A stretch of 64,000 nucleotides of DNA from Bacillus siamensis KCTC 13613 (GTDB lineage Bacteria; Bacillota; Bacilli; Bacillales; Bacillaceae). The notes below the pieces were generated by a model. The model was given only the letters and a program-made list of their open reading frames with translations, was not told where the DNA came from and searched no databases. The DNA lies in assembly GCF_000262045.1 (NCBI RefSeq), contig NZ_AJVF01000016.1:36607-100606 (forward strand), written 5' to 3'. The translations under genes and the position numbers were made by a program. Below, piece by piece: positions 19,161-27,898 of this stretch. Position 1 is the first letter of the stretch. Each line of letters starts with the position of its first letter.

Positions 19161-20144
19161 TCACTCTTGCTCCATCCCATCAAGATACTTTCTCTCAAAG
19201 TTATCGAGCAATGCACGCACTTCATCTGTTGACTTTGTATTCATGCATTGATTTCTTAATTCACTTGCTCCCCGGAATCCGCGGAGATAAATCTTGAAAA
19301 AGCGAGGGAGCGGTTTGTATGCTCTAGCTTCTTCTTTTGAATATTCATCATGAAGATCCAGATGCAGTCTCAAAAGATCAAGCAATTCCTTACTGCTATG
19401 CTCTTTCGGCTCCTTTTCAAAGGCGAACGGATTTGTAAAAATGCCTCGTCCAATCATAATCCCGTCAACACCGTATTGTTCGGCAAGCTTTAACCCGGTT
19501 TCCCGGTCAGGAATATCCCCGTTGATCGTCAAAAGGGTATCTGGCGCTATCTCGTCACGAAGTTTCTTGATTTCCGGGATGAGCTCCCAATGCGCATCTA
19601 CTTTGCTCATTTCCGCTCTGGTGCGCAGATGAATGGAAAGGTTAGCAATATCCTGTTTCAATACGTGTGTCAGCCAGCCGCGCCATTCGTCTACATCCGT
19701 GTAGCCAAGTCTGGTCTTCACACTTACCGGCAGTCCTCCCGCTTTTGCTGCCTGTATTAATTCGGCTGCAACTTCAGGACGGCAGATCAGGCCGCTTCCT
19801 TTTCCGTTCCCAGCCACATTAGGCACAGGACAGCCCATATTGATATCCAGCCCTTTAAACCCTAATTCCGCCATCCCAATACTCATTTGGCGAAAGTTTT
19901 CAGGCTTATCTCCCCATATGTGGGCTACCATCGGCTGTTCATCCTCTGTGAAAGTCAAACGGCCGCGCACACTATCCTTCCCATCCGGGTGACAATAGCT
20001 TTCTGAGTTTGTAAACTCTGTGAAAAACACATCAGGCCTGCCAGCTTCACTCACAACATGGCGAAAAACGACATCCGTCACATCTTCCATTGGCGCCAGT
20101 ACAAAAAATGGCCGCGGCAATTCACGCCAGAAATTATCTATCAT
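19161..20144 (-). CDS. yfjN: tRNA-dihydrouridine synthase YfjN
   Basis: This FMN-dependent Dus-family TIM barrel has [10 protein letters not shown] at the N-terminus and the catalytic Cys in [15 protein letters not shown]. The tRNA-binding helical domain is at the C-terminus. It reduces uridines in the tRNA D-loop or variable region; which positions is not shown by sequence. I chose ATG 20144 (327 aa) because AAAGGATA precedes it and it aligns with the usual length. ATG codons at 20165 and 20186 lack good sites. A sigma-A promoter lies upstream. Confidence 0.9.
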   Translation of the reverse strand: MIDNFWRELPRPFFVLAPMEDVTDVVFRHVVSEAGRPDVFFTEFTNSESYCHPDGKDSVRGRLTFTEDEQPMVAHIWGDKPENFRQMSIGMAELGFKGLDINMGCPVPNVAGNGKGSGLICRPEVAAELIQAAKAGGLPVSVKTRLGYTDVDEWRGWLTHVLKQDIANLSIHLRTRAEMSKVDAHWELIPEIKKLRDEIAPDTLLTINGDIPDRETGLKLAEQYGVDGIMIGRGIFTNPFAFEKEPKEHSSKELLDLLRLHLDLHDEYSKEEARAYKPLPRFFKIYLRGFRGASELRNQCMNTKSTDEVRALLDNFERKYLDGMEQE

Positions 20145-20219
20145 AACAAATTCATATCCTTTCATTAGGGAATACGGCTGCATCATTTATTAAAAAACTG
20201 ACCATGCTTTCCTTTTACA

Positions 20220-20249
20220 CTTATAGCATGCGAAAGCATTTCTTATCAA
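20220..20249 (-). promoter_or_regulatory. Sigma-A promoter of yfjN
   Basis: On the minus strand TTGATA (20244-20249), an 18-nt spacer and TATAAG (20220-20225) lie about 75 nt before the chosen start. Confidence 0.6.
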
Positions 20250-20752
20250 ACGATAGTAAATTTTGAACATTTCACTTTTTACACGTAAAAAAGTGAAAAA
20301 GCAAACTGAAGCAGAACACATTAATTGAGTTAACGTAATAGACTATCGCTATAGTTATCCTCATATCGTTCATTTCGGATCAACTCAGTCAAACTCCTTA
20401 ACCTTTAATAGGTTCTAAGAGAAAAAGCGGGATGATTAACTGCACCTTATTTATATTGTGGTTTATTCATATTAGCGCTGACCTTCATCTTTCGTAGCGG
20501 CCTTACTTATGAACTTTTTGGATAAAAAGGATTCCAGCCTAAATAGAATATCATATGAGTTCTCCCTATTACCAATGCAAAATAATTGGCCATATGTCAA
20601 TATCTTTATAACGTTTTAGTTTTAAAGTTATTACTTATAAACAAAATATCTGCATAAAAAAATAATTACATTTATAAGGCGTCGCCAGAAATCATCTATA
20701 TATGTTTGGATAAGGTTTCGATTTGGTAATCCTGATCCAAAACCAATAAAAT
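20250..20752. other. AT-rich intergenic region without recognisable genes
   Basis: No convincing reading frame was found. It contains an AT-rich palindrome, TTCACTTTTT with its complement, at 20271-20297, which may be a hairpin on either strand. The rest shows stop codons in all frames and no paralogous sequence that I recognise. It may be decayed DNA. Confidence 0.5.
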
Positions 20753-20778
20753 AGACTGCTGACTAAGTTCCGCAGTCT
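20753..20778 (-). terminator. Terminator overlapping the end of the 99-aa gene
   Basis: On the minus strand AGACTGC pairs with GCAGTCT, followed by ATTTTATT. The stop codon of the upstream gene (20763-20765) lies in the loop. Confidence 0.7.
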
Positions 20779-21062
20779 ACTTTTCGAATATCCTTTTTTA
20801 TACCTGTGATGATTTGTATAACAGTGTAAACCCCCAAGAAAACAGTGATAATATTAAACCATGGATTATCATAGAATGAAAGATATTTTTGAAAGAAATC
20901 CAGTTCAACTATATTTGCTGGGAATCCATTCATTTCTCTATACTTAGGACCCCATCCCGTTAATTCTACAAAGTTAAAATAAAACTGTGAAACTAAAAAT
21001 GCCAAAACCGTGAGAAACCAACTTCTTTTATATAACGATCGTTTTTTGTTTACTTTATCCAT
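20763..21062 (-). CDS. Small two-helix membrane protein, unknown function
   Basis: This 99-residue protein has a basic N-terminus (MDKVNKKRSLYKRS) and two hydrophobic stretches, at about residues 15-33 and 70-87. Both ends are therefore probably cytoplasmic, with an outside loop containing GWGPKYREMNGFPANIVELD. The start ATG 21062 is preceded by AAAAGGAAA. A sigma-A promoter and a terminator frame it, so it looks like a real single-gene unit. I do not recognise a family. Its AT-rich surroundings suggest acquisition or decay of flanks. Confidence 0.6.
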   Translation of the reverse strand: MDKVNKKRSLYKRSWFLTVLAFLVSQFYFNFVELTGWGPKYREMNGFPANIVELDFFQKYLSFYDNPWFNIITVFLGVYTVIQIITGIKKDIRKVDCGT

Positions 21063-21112
21063 TTATCAGTTTCCTTTTCTGCAATATTTTTACTGAGTGT
21101 CCATCTAAAATC

Positions 21113-21141
21113 ATTATATTATGAAGCAGCAGATGTGCCAA
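21113..21141 (-). promoter_or_regulatory. Sigma-A promoter of the 99-aa membrane protein gene
   Basis: On the minus strand TTGGCA (21136-21141), a 17-nt spacer and a perfect TATAAT (21113-21118) lie about 50 nt before the start codon. Confidence 0.65.
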
Positions 21142-21470
21142 CTTCTTTTCTCACCACTTTCATAAGTCTGTATGTGAACTGTTTTAATTCCAACCTTCAA
21201 TGATTATCATCGAACGATAAGTGTTAGAGTTTTAACTGTTATAAAATTCTTTTTTGAAACGATCAATTTTTATTATTGGCTGCCGATATAACGGATTTGA
21301 GAACTGGATAGAGTTATGCCGGCACGTTCGGAGTAGTAAAATCTCTTCCCTCTTACTATGTACTTTTCCTGCCGAACCCTATTCCCATACTTTTATACTC
21401 GAAATTAGCTGTTTTCATTCGCTTATCTCACGTTTTTTCAACTCTTTTCGTCAGTTAAAATAATAATCCG
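21142..21470. other. AT-rich intergenic region, nothing recognised
   Basis: No supported gene is present. Short frames lack binding sites and family resemblance. It lies between the 99-aa gene and the yfjO terminator. Confidence 0.45.
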
Positions 21471-21475
21471 CACAT

Positions 21476-21524
21476 GAAAAAGATCCGGAAATCGGCAATG
21501 TTCATTCTGCCGAAATCCAGATCT
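21476..21524 (-). terminator. Long-stem terminator after yfjO
   Basis: On the minus strand a 17-nt arm ending CGGCA pairs with TGCCG and the matching arm with three mismatched positions, then TTTTTC. The spacing to the yfjO stop is 20 nt. Confidence 0.85.
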
Positions 21525-21543
21525 GATGAGAAATTGTTTAATT

Positions 21544-22944
21544 TTAGTGAGACGATTTCAACACAAGCTTCGCCACAGCTTCCACATGAGCCGTCTGCGG
21601 AAACATATCCACAGGCTGAATATATTCGACGCGATAGTCTTTCGACAGCGCCTGCAAGTCTTTGGCCAGTGTGGAAGGATTGCAGGATACGTAGACGAAG
21701 CGTTTCGGTTTTACTTTTTTGATGGTGTCTAAAAATGTTCTGTCACAGCCGGTTCTCGGCGGGTCGACGATGACCACGTCAGGGCGGAAGCCTTCTTTCG
21801 CCCATTTCGGGAGCCAGTGTTCGGCTGTTCCTGTGACATATGCCGCGTTTTTGATGCCGTGTTTTTTAGCGTTCTTCTTCGCATCATCAATTGATTCTTT
21901 AATGACGTCCATGCCGCGGATCTCTTTTGCACCGCTTGAGACCCACATGCCGATCGTACCGACGCCGCAATACGCGTCAACGACTTTCTCTGTTCCGGTC
22001 AGCTGCGCCGCTTGTTTCACTTCGTCATACAGCTTGACCGTCTGCTCAGGGTTAAGCTGAAAGAAGGCACGGGCGCTCAGTTCAAATGACACGTCGCCAA
22101 GCACTTCTTGAATGGCATGGCTTCCGGCCAGCGCTTTTGTTTTGTCACCGAAAATGACGGATGTGCGCGCGCCGTTGATGTTTTGAATAATCGATTTCAC
22201 TTCCGGCAGACGATTTTGAATGGCTTTGACGATTTCGTCTTTATTCGGCAGTGTCTCCTTCGCAGTGACAAGCACGACCTGCACTTCGCCTGTTTCAAAA
22301 CCGACTCTCGTCACGATCGTGCGGACATCGCCTTTTTTGGTCCGTTCGTTATAAACAGATACGTTGTGTTTTTCCAAAATGCGGCGGACGATACCCGTTG
22401 TTTTGTTTGTCGCCGGATGCTGGACAATGCATTCCTTGATCGGAACAATTTTATGGGAGTCAAGTCCGTATAAGCCGGCAATGATGCTGCCGCTTTGCGA
22501 GCGTCCGACTTGGAACTGGCTTTTGTTCCGGTAATTCCACGGGTTGTCCATTCCGATCGTTTCTTTAATGTTCATTTCTTCGGCATTGAATCTCGTATGA
22601 CGTTCCAAAGATTGAATGACGATATCGCGTTTTTCGCGAAGCTGCTGGGTGTATGCCAGATGCTGAAGCTGACAGCCGCCGCATTGGTCATAGACCGGAC
22701 ATGGCGGTGTGACGCGGTGTTCAGACGGCTTGCGGATTTTTTTGATGCGTGCTTCTGAAAATTTCGGCTGCACATTTGTCGCTTCGGCAACGACTTCTTC
22801 GCCGGGCAGAGCGCCGGGAACGAAGACAACCTTTTTCTTAAAATAACCGACGCCCTCTCCATTAATGCCTAGACGTTTAATGGTCAGCGGAAATGTCTGT
22901 CCGATTTTCAATTCGGCAGGCGCCTTTTTTTGATGTTGATTCAC
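21544..22944 (-). CDS. yfjO: RNA m5U methyltransferase family protein YfjO (TrmA/RlmCD-like)
   Basis: This 466-residue protein has an N-terminal TRAM domain (about residues 12-70, [12 protein letters not shown]). Four Cys follow for an iron-sulphur cluster ([15 protein letters not shown] plus a later Cys). A class I SAM domain contains [23 protein letters not shown] and the catalytic Cys in [11 protein letters not shown]. It should methylate C5 of uridine in RNA. B. subtilis has a paralogue (RlmCD/YefA) responsible for the known 23S sites, so the target of YfjO is less certain. Confidence 0.88.
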   Translation of the reverse strand: MNQHQKKAPAELKIGQTFPLTIKRLGINGEGVGYFKKKVVFVPGALPGEEVVAEATNVQPKFSEARIKKIRKPSEHRVTPPCPVYDQCGGCQLQHLAYTQQLREKRDIVIQSLERHTRFNAEEMNIKETIGMDNPWNYRNKSQFQVGRSQSGSIIAGLYGLDSHKIVPIKECIVQHPATNKTTGIVRRILEKHNVSVYNERTKKGDVRTIVTRVGFETGEVQVVLVTAKETLPNKDEIVKAIQNRLPEVKSIIQNINGARTSVIFGDKTKALAGSHAIQEVLGDVSFELSARAFFQLNPEQTVKLYDEVKQAAQLTGTEKVVDAYCGVGTIGMWVSSGAKEIRGMDVIKESIDDAKKNAKKHGIKNAAYVTGTAEHWLPKWAKEGFRPDVVIVDPPRTGCDRTFLDTIKKVKPKRFVYVSCNPSTLAKDLQALSKDYRVEYIQPVDMFPQTAHVEAVAKLVLKSSH

Positions 22945-23088
22945 GTTTTTTTCTCTCCGTTTCTATATAAAGCCTTCCTCATGGGAAAACGGCTGATTTG
23001 AAATACCGCATCTTTTCAGTATAACATGCAGCCGGCGGTTCCTTCATGTTTTTCATTGGAAGTTTCCAAAAAATGATCAAAGCGGTTT

Positions 23089-23952
23089 TCATTCAATACT
23101 TCTCCACAAGTATAAGGACGCATAGCTTAAATACGGCGCCCATTCGCTGCTTACCTGGAGCATCATGTCTTTTGACGGTTTATCCTCAAGGGCGAAGCGG
23201 CGTTTGACAGCGTTTTGCAGGCCGATGTCCGCCAAAGGAAACAGATTCGGGCGGCCGAGGCCGAACATGAGGACGTTTTGGACGGTCCACGGCCCTATGC
23301 CTCTGATGGTGATCAGCTTTTTCATAATGTCTTCATCCGATAGATGGGAAAGTTCCGCCAGATTGAGCGCCCCGTCTGCAATCATCCGTGAAATGTCAAT
23401 CGCATATTCCGCTTTTCTCATACTGAACTGGAGCTCCCGCAAGTCCTGATAATCAAGCGCCGCAATCGTTTTCGGCTCGGGATAGCACCAGACGCCGTCT
23501 TTTTGTTCGCCGAAGGCATGGACGAACCGTTCCGTTAACGTAAAAGCGAAGGACAGGTTGAGCTGCTGGTGGATGATGCATTTCATAAGACAGTTGTAGA
23601 CGTCATATTCTAAGACGAGCGGGGTTCCCGCATGCTCCTCAAAAAGCGCCGACAGATTTGTTTTTGAGAAATGATCAAGCACCGGCTGAAGCGGCTGCTC
23701 CCACTGAAAAATGTGTTTGATCCGTTCAATCATCTCCTCGCGGTCACTTTCTCCGCTGACGAGAAAAACCGGGTCTGCGGCGGTGCCTTCCGCTTGAACC
23801 GTGATGACGGACAGTTTGCCGTCCCGTGTTCTGAGCGGCACTTTGATTGATCTTGCTTTAAGATCGACCGCATTCAGCGGATCGAGTGACAGCCTTTCAA
23901 GCACTTTATCAAAATGATACGGCGGCGTGACCGAAACCGTTTCCTCCCACAT
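23089..23952 (-). CDS. yfjP: DNA-3-methyladenine glycosylase family protein YfjP
   Basis: This helix-hairpin-helix base excision glycosylase resembles AlkA. The HhH-GPD motif is LITIRGIGPWTVQNVLMFGLGRPNLF (split here only for naming), with the catalytic Asp in PLADIGL. The N-terminal about 90 residues form the AlkA-like beta domain. It removes alkylated purines from DNA. I chose ATG 23952 (287 aa, starting MWEETVSV) with GGGTGGAG upstream. The long extension to 24138 would run into the divergent corA region. Confidence 0.88.
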   Translation of the reverse strand: MWEETVSVTPPYHFDKVLERLSLDPLNAVDLKARSIKVPLRTRDGKLSVITVQAEGTAADPVFLVSGESDREEMIERIKHIFQWEQPLQPVLDHFSKTNLSALFEEHAGTPLVLEYDVYNCLMKCIIHQQLNLSFAFTLTERFVHAFGEQKDGVWCYPEPKTIAALDYQDLRELQFSMRKAEYAIDISRMIADGALNLAELSHLSDEDIMKKLITIRGIGPWTVQNVLMFGLGRPNLFPLADIGLQNAVKRRFALEDKPSKDMMLQVSSEWAPYLSYASLYLWRSIE

Positions 23953-24058
23953 ATGCTCCACCCCTTTTTGTCCAAGTATATCATGAAGCGGCCCGGCGGC
24001 AATTCGTATACTTTTCTTCATAACGCCGCATGATATAATGGCAGGCGGAGGGTTGTTT

Positions 24059-25018
24059 ATGATACATATAACCGCAATCACAACACATAATGAGATATTA
24101 GATAATATCCCCCTATCACGTACAGAACAACCGGACATCGCATGGTACTGGGTTGATTTTTTCGGCGCCGAGAATGATGAAACCGAGCTGCTGCGGGATT
24201 ATTTTCATTTTCATCCGCTTGCGATCGAGGATTGCTTTCAGCACATGCAGCGGCCGAAAATCGATCACTATGACGGCTACCGTTTTTATGTGCTCCACGC
24301 TTTAAACCCGGACACACTGGAAATGGAAGAGGTGGACATCTTTCAGTCCGACCGTTTCATCGTCAGCTTCCATTTGCACGAATCGCCCGGTGTCTCAAGG
24401 GTGAGAGAACGGTTTTTCGCTTCTCCGGGATTAGCCAAAAAAGGGCCCGGACATATCACTTATATGATTATGGATCAGCTTGTCGATGAATATTTCCCTG
24501 TGCTGTACAAAATTGAAGACCGGCTGAATGAGATTGAAGACAGCAGAACACATAAATCTTACGGCACTTTAATGAATGAAGTGTTTGAATTGCGGACTGA
24601 TCTTTTGAACCTGAGACGGACGATCATTCCGATGCGCGATTTAATGTACCGGATTTTGAGCCTTGACCATGTAAAAGAAAGCCGTGAAACGAAGGCGTAT
24701 TTCAGCGATATTTATGACCACCTGTTAAAACTGGCTGAGCTGATCGAGTCAAACCGTGATATGACGTCAGATCTGCGGGACAGTTACGTAACGCTGAATT
24801 CAAACCGGATGAACGCCATTATGATGACATTAACCATCGTCTCGACCATCTTTATACCGCTGACGTTCATCGCGGGGGTGTACGGTATGAATTTTGATAA
24901 CATGCCCGAGCTTCACTGGAAATACGGATATTTTATCGTTTTGGGCGTCATGGCCGTTCTTGTGGCCGCCATGCTGTTTTGGTTCGCCCGCAAAGGCTGG
25001 TTTAATATTTTCAAGTAA
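24059..25018 (+). CDS. yfjQ: CorA-family magnesium transporter YfjQ
   Basis: This 319-residue CorA-type channel has a large cytoplasmic N-terminal domain, a long stalk helix (about residues 150-250) and two C-terminal helices. The signature YGMNF lies between the helices, followed by an acidic periplasmic loop (DNMPELHW). It mediates Mg or Co uptake. I chose ATG 24059 because GGAGG lies 7 nt upstream; ATG 24038 has none. It is transcribed divergently from yfjP. Confidence 0.93.
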   Translation: MIHITAITTHNEILDNIPLSRTEQPDIAWYWVDFFGAENDETELLRDYFHFHPLAIEDCFQHMQRPKIDHYDGYRFYVLHALNPDTLEMEEVDIFQSDRFIVSFHLHESPGVSRVRERFFASPGLAKKGPGHITYMIMDQLVDEYFPVLYKIEDRLNEIEDSRTHKSYGTLMNEVFELRTDLLNLRRTIIPMRDLMYRILSLDHVKESRETKAYFSDIYDHLLKLAELIESNRDMTSDLRDSYVTLNSNRMNAIMMTLTIVSTIFIPLTFIAGVYGMNFDNMPELHWKYGYFIVLGVMAVLVAAMLFWFARKGWFNIFK

Positions 25019-25096
25019 GAACGGCTGCCGGCTGTTCTTTTTTTTGAGAAAACATGATATGTTGGAAAAAAACGTAAAGAGGTGTGCGCCGTTATC

Positions 25097-25729
25097 ATGC
25101 TTTCTCACAAAACCATTTCTTCTGTCCTCCTGCTTTTTTGTGTCATGTCCATTGCCCCGCTGTATAACGGCTGTACGATGTCTGATTACATCTTTGAATC
25201 GCTCGGCTTTTCTCCCTGGTCTGAAGACGGAGCCCATATCTCCGTCATTCCCGGGGTCGTCCTTTACTTTGCGGCGTTAATCTGGTGTGCCGCCGCGTTC
25301 AGACGGACGCTTCCCGCGGCGGGGCTGTTTTTGATGTTTCTCAGTATGGGGGTCGCTTCCGGTATCAGTCCCGCCACCGAATATGCCGCTTTTTCCTTAA
25401 AACAATTCGCGCCCAAAAAAGAGGCTGTCGAATATTTGAAGCACCGCAGCGAATGCAGCCATTTCATTGAGGGAAAAAGAGCGAGCATGAGCTGTACGCT
25501 TTATGTCAATCACTACGGAAAAGGGGAACAAGCCATTTCTGTCACGCCGGACTTATCTGAGGACATAAAAGGCGTCACATTCAAATCAAAAACGTTCACT
25601 GTAAAGCCCCGTTCAAAAACAATCATCAAGACGCGGTTTACCGGATTTCATAAGGGGAAAGCCGCATCAGATTCCGGCTGGTCATCAGACCCAGAACTGA
25701 AAGTGGCAAGCCTGTACACAGCACAATAA
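25097..25729 (+). CDS. Membrane-anchored protein of unknown function
   Basis: This protein of about 210 residues has three hydrophobic segments in residues 1-100 (near 7-25, 52-69 and 75-95). About 110 extracytoplasmic residues follow. These contain two Cys (CSHFIEG and MSCTLYVNHYG) and a beta-rich pattern, EQAISVTPDLSEDIKGV, like an Ig-type fold. AAAGAGG lies 14 nt before ATG 25097; GTG 25082 is an alternative start. It lies between corA and yfjR on the same strand. I do not recognise the family. Confidence 0.65.
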   Translation: MLSHKTISSVLLLFCVMSIAPLYNGCTMSDYIFESLGFSPWSEDGAHISVIPGVVLYFAALIWCAAAFRRTLPAAGLFLMFLSMGVASGISPATEYAAFSLKQFAPKKEAVEYLKHRSECSHFIEGKRASMSCTLYVNHYGKGEQAISVTPDLSEDIKGVTFKSKTFTVKPRSKTIIKTRFTGFHKGKAASDSGWSSDPELKVASLYTAQ

Positions 25730-25779
25730 ACATTTTGCATGTATAATAGCGGAAAACATTACATTGGAGGGACTGTCAA

Positions 25780-26640
25780 ATGAAGATCGCCATCGCGGGA
25801 CTCGGCAATATGGGCCGCCCCATCGCCGAAAATATCATGAAAGCCGGATACAGCCTGACTGTATATAACCGGACGAAGGAAAAAGCGGCTGATCTGCTGG
25901 AAAAAGGGGCTGAATATGCCGAAACGCCCCGCCAGGCAGCTGAACATGCGGACATTGTGCTTTCAATGCTGTCAGACGATGAAGCCGTAACAGGCGTGAC
26001 GTTCGGAGCTTGCGGCATTATTGCCGGGTTATCTGAAAACGGCATTCATATTTCAATGAGCACCATCAGTACGGCGCTGTCAGAACAGCTTTCCGCTGCA
26101 CATTCGGGCAGAGGCCAATCCTTTATTGCCGCTCCCGTCCTCGGCCGGCCCGATGCCGCTGAGAAGGCCGAGCTTCGCATCATCACAGCCGGACCGGCAG
26201 AAGCGAAGAAAAAGGCCGAGCCTTTGCTAAAAAGCCTGAGCCAGCAGATATTTGACGTCGGTGAAGAAACAAAGACCGCCAATGCCGCGAAAATCAGCAT
26301 CAATTTCTTGCTCGTTTCTATGCTGGAGGCGCTATCAGAATCATTCTTAATGATGGAGAAGTACGGTTTAGAACGGAAACAATTTTTAGAAATCGCCAGC
26401 GCGCTCTTTGGCTCTCCTGTCTATCAAAATTACGGTACCATTATGGCTGAGCAGGCATTTGAGCCGGCCGGCTTCAAAATGTCTTTAGGGCTGAAGGATA
26501 CCAATCTGGCGCTCACCGCCGCGGAACAGGTTTCCTCAAAACTTCCTCTTGCCGAGCTGGCCAAGAGCCATTTTGAAAGCGGGATCGAACAAGGCTTCGG
26601 GGATCTGGATTGGGCCGCTTTGATTAAATGTCTGAAATAA
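25780..26640 (+). CDS. yfjR: 3-hydroxyisobutyrate dehydrogenase-family oxidoreductase YfjR
   Basis: This 286-residue beta-hydroxyacid dehydrogenase has the N-terminal dinucleotide fold GLGNMGRPIAENIMKAGY and the catalytic-Lys segment NAAKISINFLL. GGAGGGACTG precedes ATG 25780. The substrate is not evident; relatives reduce or oxidise short hydroxy acids such as tartronate semialdehyde or succinic semialdehyde. It ends in a bidirectional terminator shared with pdaA. Confidence 0.88.
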   Translation: MKIAIAGLGNMGRPIAENIMKAGYSLTVYNRTKEKAADLLEKGAEYAETPRQAAEHADIVLSMLSDDEAVTGVTFGACGIIAGLSENGIHISMSTISTALSEQLSAAHSGRGQSFIAAPVLGRPDAAEKAELRIITAGPAEAKKKAEPLLKSLSQQIFDVGEETKTANAAKISINFLLVSMLEALSESFLMMEKYGLERKQFLEIASALFGSPVYQNYGTIMAEQAFEPAGFKMSLGLKDTNLALTAAEQVSSKLPLAELAKSHFESGIEQGFGDLDWAALIKCLK

Positions 26641-26643
26641 CAA

Positions 26644-26676
26644 AACACCTCTCCTTATAACGGAGAGGTGTTTTTT
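26644..26676. terminator. Bidirectional terminator between yfjR and pdaA
   Basis: AACACCTCTCC pairs with GGAGAGGTGTT around a short loop, with T6 on the plus strand and TTTTG on the minus strand. It serves both convergent genes. Confidence 0.9.
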
Positions 26677-27466
26677 ACAGACGCGGCAGCTTCATTTCTT
26701 TCTCAAACATCAGATCATCGATGCTTTTAAACGTGTATCCTTCTTTTTTCAAATCGGTAATCGCATCGTCCAAAGCTTCTGAATTGTCCTTGGAAACAGT
26801 ATGGAGAAGATAGATCGCGCCGGGATGCGCCTGTTTTATCATGTGATCATAGGCGTATTTTTTCCCTTTCTGCTCGTTAACCTTCCAATCGACAAATGCG
26901 ACGGACCAGAAAACGGTTTGGTAGCCGAGGCGCTTCGTTTCTTTCAGGACATATTCGCTGAACACGCCGCGCGGCGGACGGAGATACAGATTGTCCCGCT
27001 TTCCGGTAATGTTGTAAACAGCTTCCGTGACGGAATCGAGTTCATCTTGAATCTGATCGCCCGTTTTTGTCGTCAGATCAGGATGATGAAAAGAATGATT
27101 GCCGATAATATGGCCTTCCTTTGACATCCGTTTAATCAAATCAGGCTGCTCTTTCACAAAATGGCCTGTGACAAAAAAAGTGCCTGTGACATGATGTTTC
27201 TTTAAAACATCAAGCACTTTCGGGGTATACCCATTTTCGTATCCGTTATCAAACGTTAAGTAAATGGTCTTTTCTTTCGTATTGCCTAAATAAAAGGCAT
27301 CGTATTTTTTGACAAGATTGTCCAGCTGTCTGCCGGCATCCGGCGGCTGATGATTGACGCTGCGTTTAAATCCCCAGTTTATCCGTTCATTCGGCACGGC
27401 CTCTGCACTGTTTATGCCTCCCGCAAGTAAAACAGCCATGCAGCAAATTGAACAAAACCATTTCAT
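26675..27466 (-). CDS. pdaA: N-acetylmuramic acid deacetylase PdaA
   Basis: This polysaccharide deacetylase (NodB fold) has a signal peptide of about 23 residues. The catalytic base lies in YLTFDNGYENG, the metal-binding His pair in GNHSFHHPDL, and the motif RPPRGVFSEY follows. PdaA deacetylates muramic acid in spore cortex, allowing muramic-lactam formation and later germination. I chose ATG 27466 (263 aa, equal to the known protein) with AAGGAG 8 nt upstream; GTG 27475 is too close to that site. A sigma-G-like promoter precedes it. Confidence 0.94.
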   Translation of the reverse strand: MKWFCSICCMAVLLAGGINSAEAVPNERINWGFKRSVNHQPPDAGRQLDNLVKKYDAFYLGNTKEKTIYLTFDNGYENGYTPKVLDVLKKHHVTGTFFVTGHFVKEQPDLIKRMSKEGHIIGNHSFHHPDLTTKTGDQIQDELDSVTEAVYNITGKRDNLYLRPPRGVFSEYVLKETKRLGYQTVFWSVAFVDWKVNEQKGKKYAYDHMIKQAHPGAIYLLHTVSKDNSEALDDAITDLKKEGYTFKSIDDLMFEKEMKLPRL

Positions 27467-27493
27467 GCCCAGCACTCCTTCTGCATTTTTCCT

Positions 27494-27524
27494 TATTTTG
27501 CAGTAGGCTCACCCCTTTTATACA
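27494..27524 (-). promoter_or_regulatory. Sigma-G-type promoter of pdaA
   Basis: On the minus strand TGTATA (27519-27524), an 18-nt spacer and CAAAATA (27494-27500) fit forespore sigma-G boxes. pdaA is a known sigma-G gene. Confidence 0.6.
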
Positions 27525-27540
27525 GCCGCATTATGGAAAG

Positions 27541-27569
27541 AGAAAAACCCCGGCGGGCTGCCGGGGTTT
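27541..27569 (-). terminator. Terminator overlapping the yfjT stop
   Basis: On the minus strand ACCCCGGC pairs with GCCGGGGT, followed by TTTTTC. The stem begins at the yfjT stop codon. Confidence 0.88.
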
Positions 27570-27753
27570 ATTCCCAATCCTTTTTGAAGCGTTCGTATTT
27601 TGCTTCCAGATCATCAAGCATGCCGATGAGCCGGTCTATATCTTCAACGTCCGTTGATTCAGGGTCTAATGAATCAATGACATTCATAAACATATCGAGT
27701 CTGTTCTTTAAGTAATCGAGCTGCTGATCTTTGCTGTTTACTGCATTCCCCAT
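27568..27753 (-). CDS. yfjT: Small conserved protein YfjT
   Basis: This 61-residue acidic, helical protein (MGNAVNSKDQQLDYLKNRLD) is likely a short coiled coil with heptad Leu and Met. I chose ATG 27753 with GGAGTGG upstream. The 18-residue longer version lacks a site. It belongs to the SE1561-like small proteins of Firmicutes, of unknown function. Confidence 0.8.
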   Translation of the reverse strand: MGNAVNSKDQQLDYLKNRLDMFMNVIDSLDPESTDVEDIDRLIGMLDDLEAKYERFKKDWE

Positions 27754-27898
27754 ACTTCCACTCCATTCATTTTTTATAATGGTAGCGTATTTTTTGCCGT
27801 TTTTCAATGGTTCCGCTACTTGCGATCTTGGCAGATCAGGTCTAAAATTAACACTTGGCAGACGTTAGTATGCCCATTTATAAAGGAGTTAGATAGTC

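Noticed and set aside
21254..21463. Plus-strand 69-codon frame in the AT-rich gap
   Set aside because: No ribosome binding site, promoter or family resemblance; composition looks non-coding.
23953..24138. N-terminal extension of yfjP
   Set aside because: It lacks a binding site and overlaps the start of the divergent corA gene; the 287-residue form fits the family.
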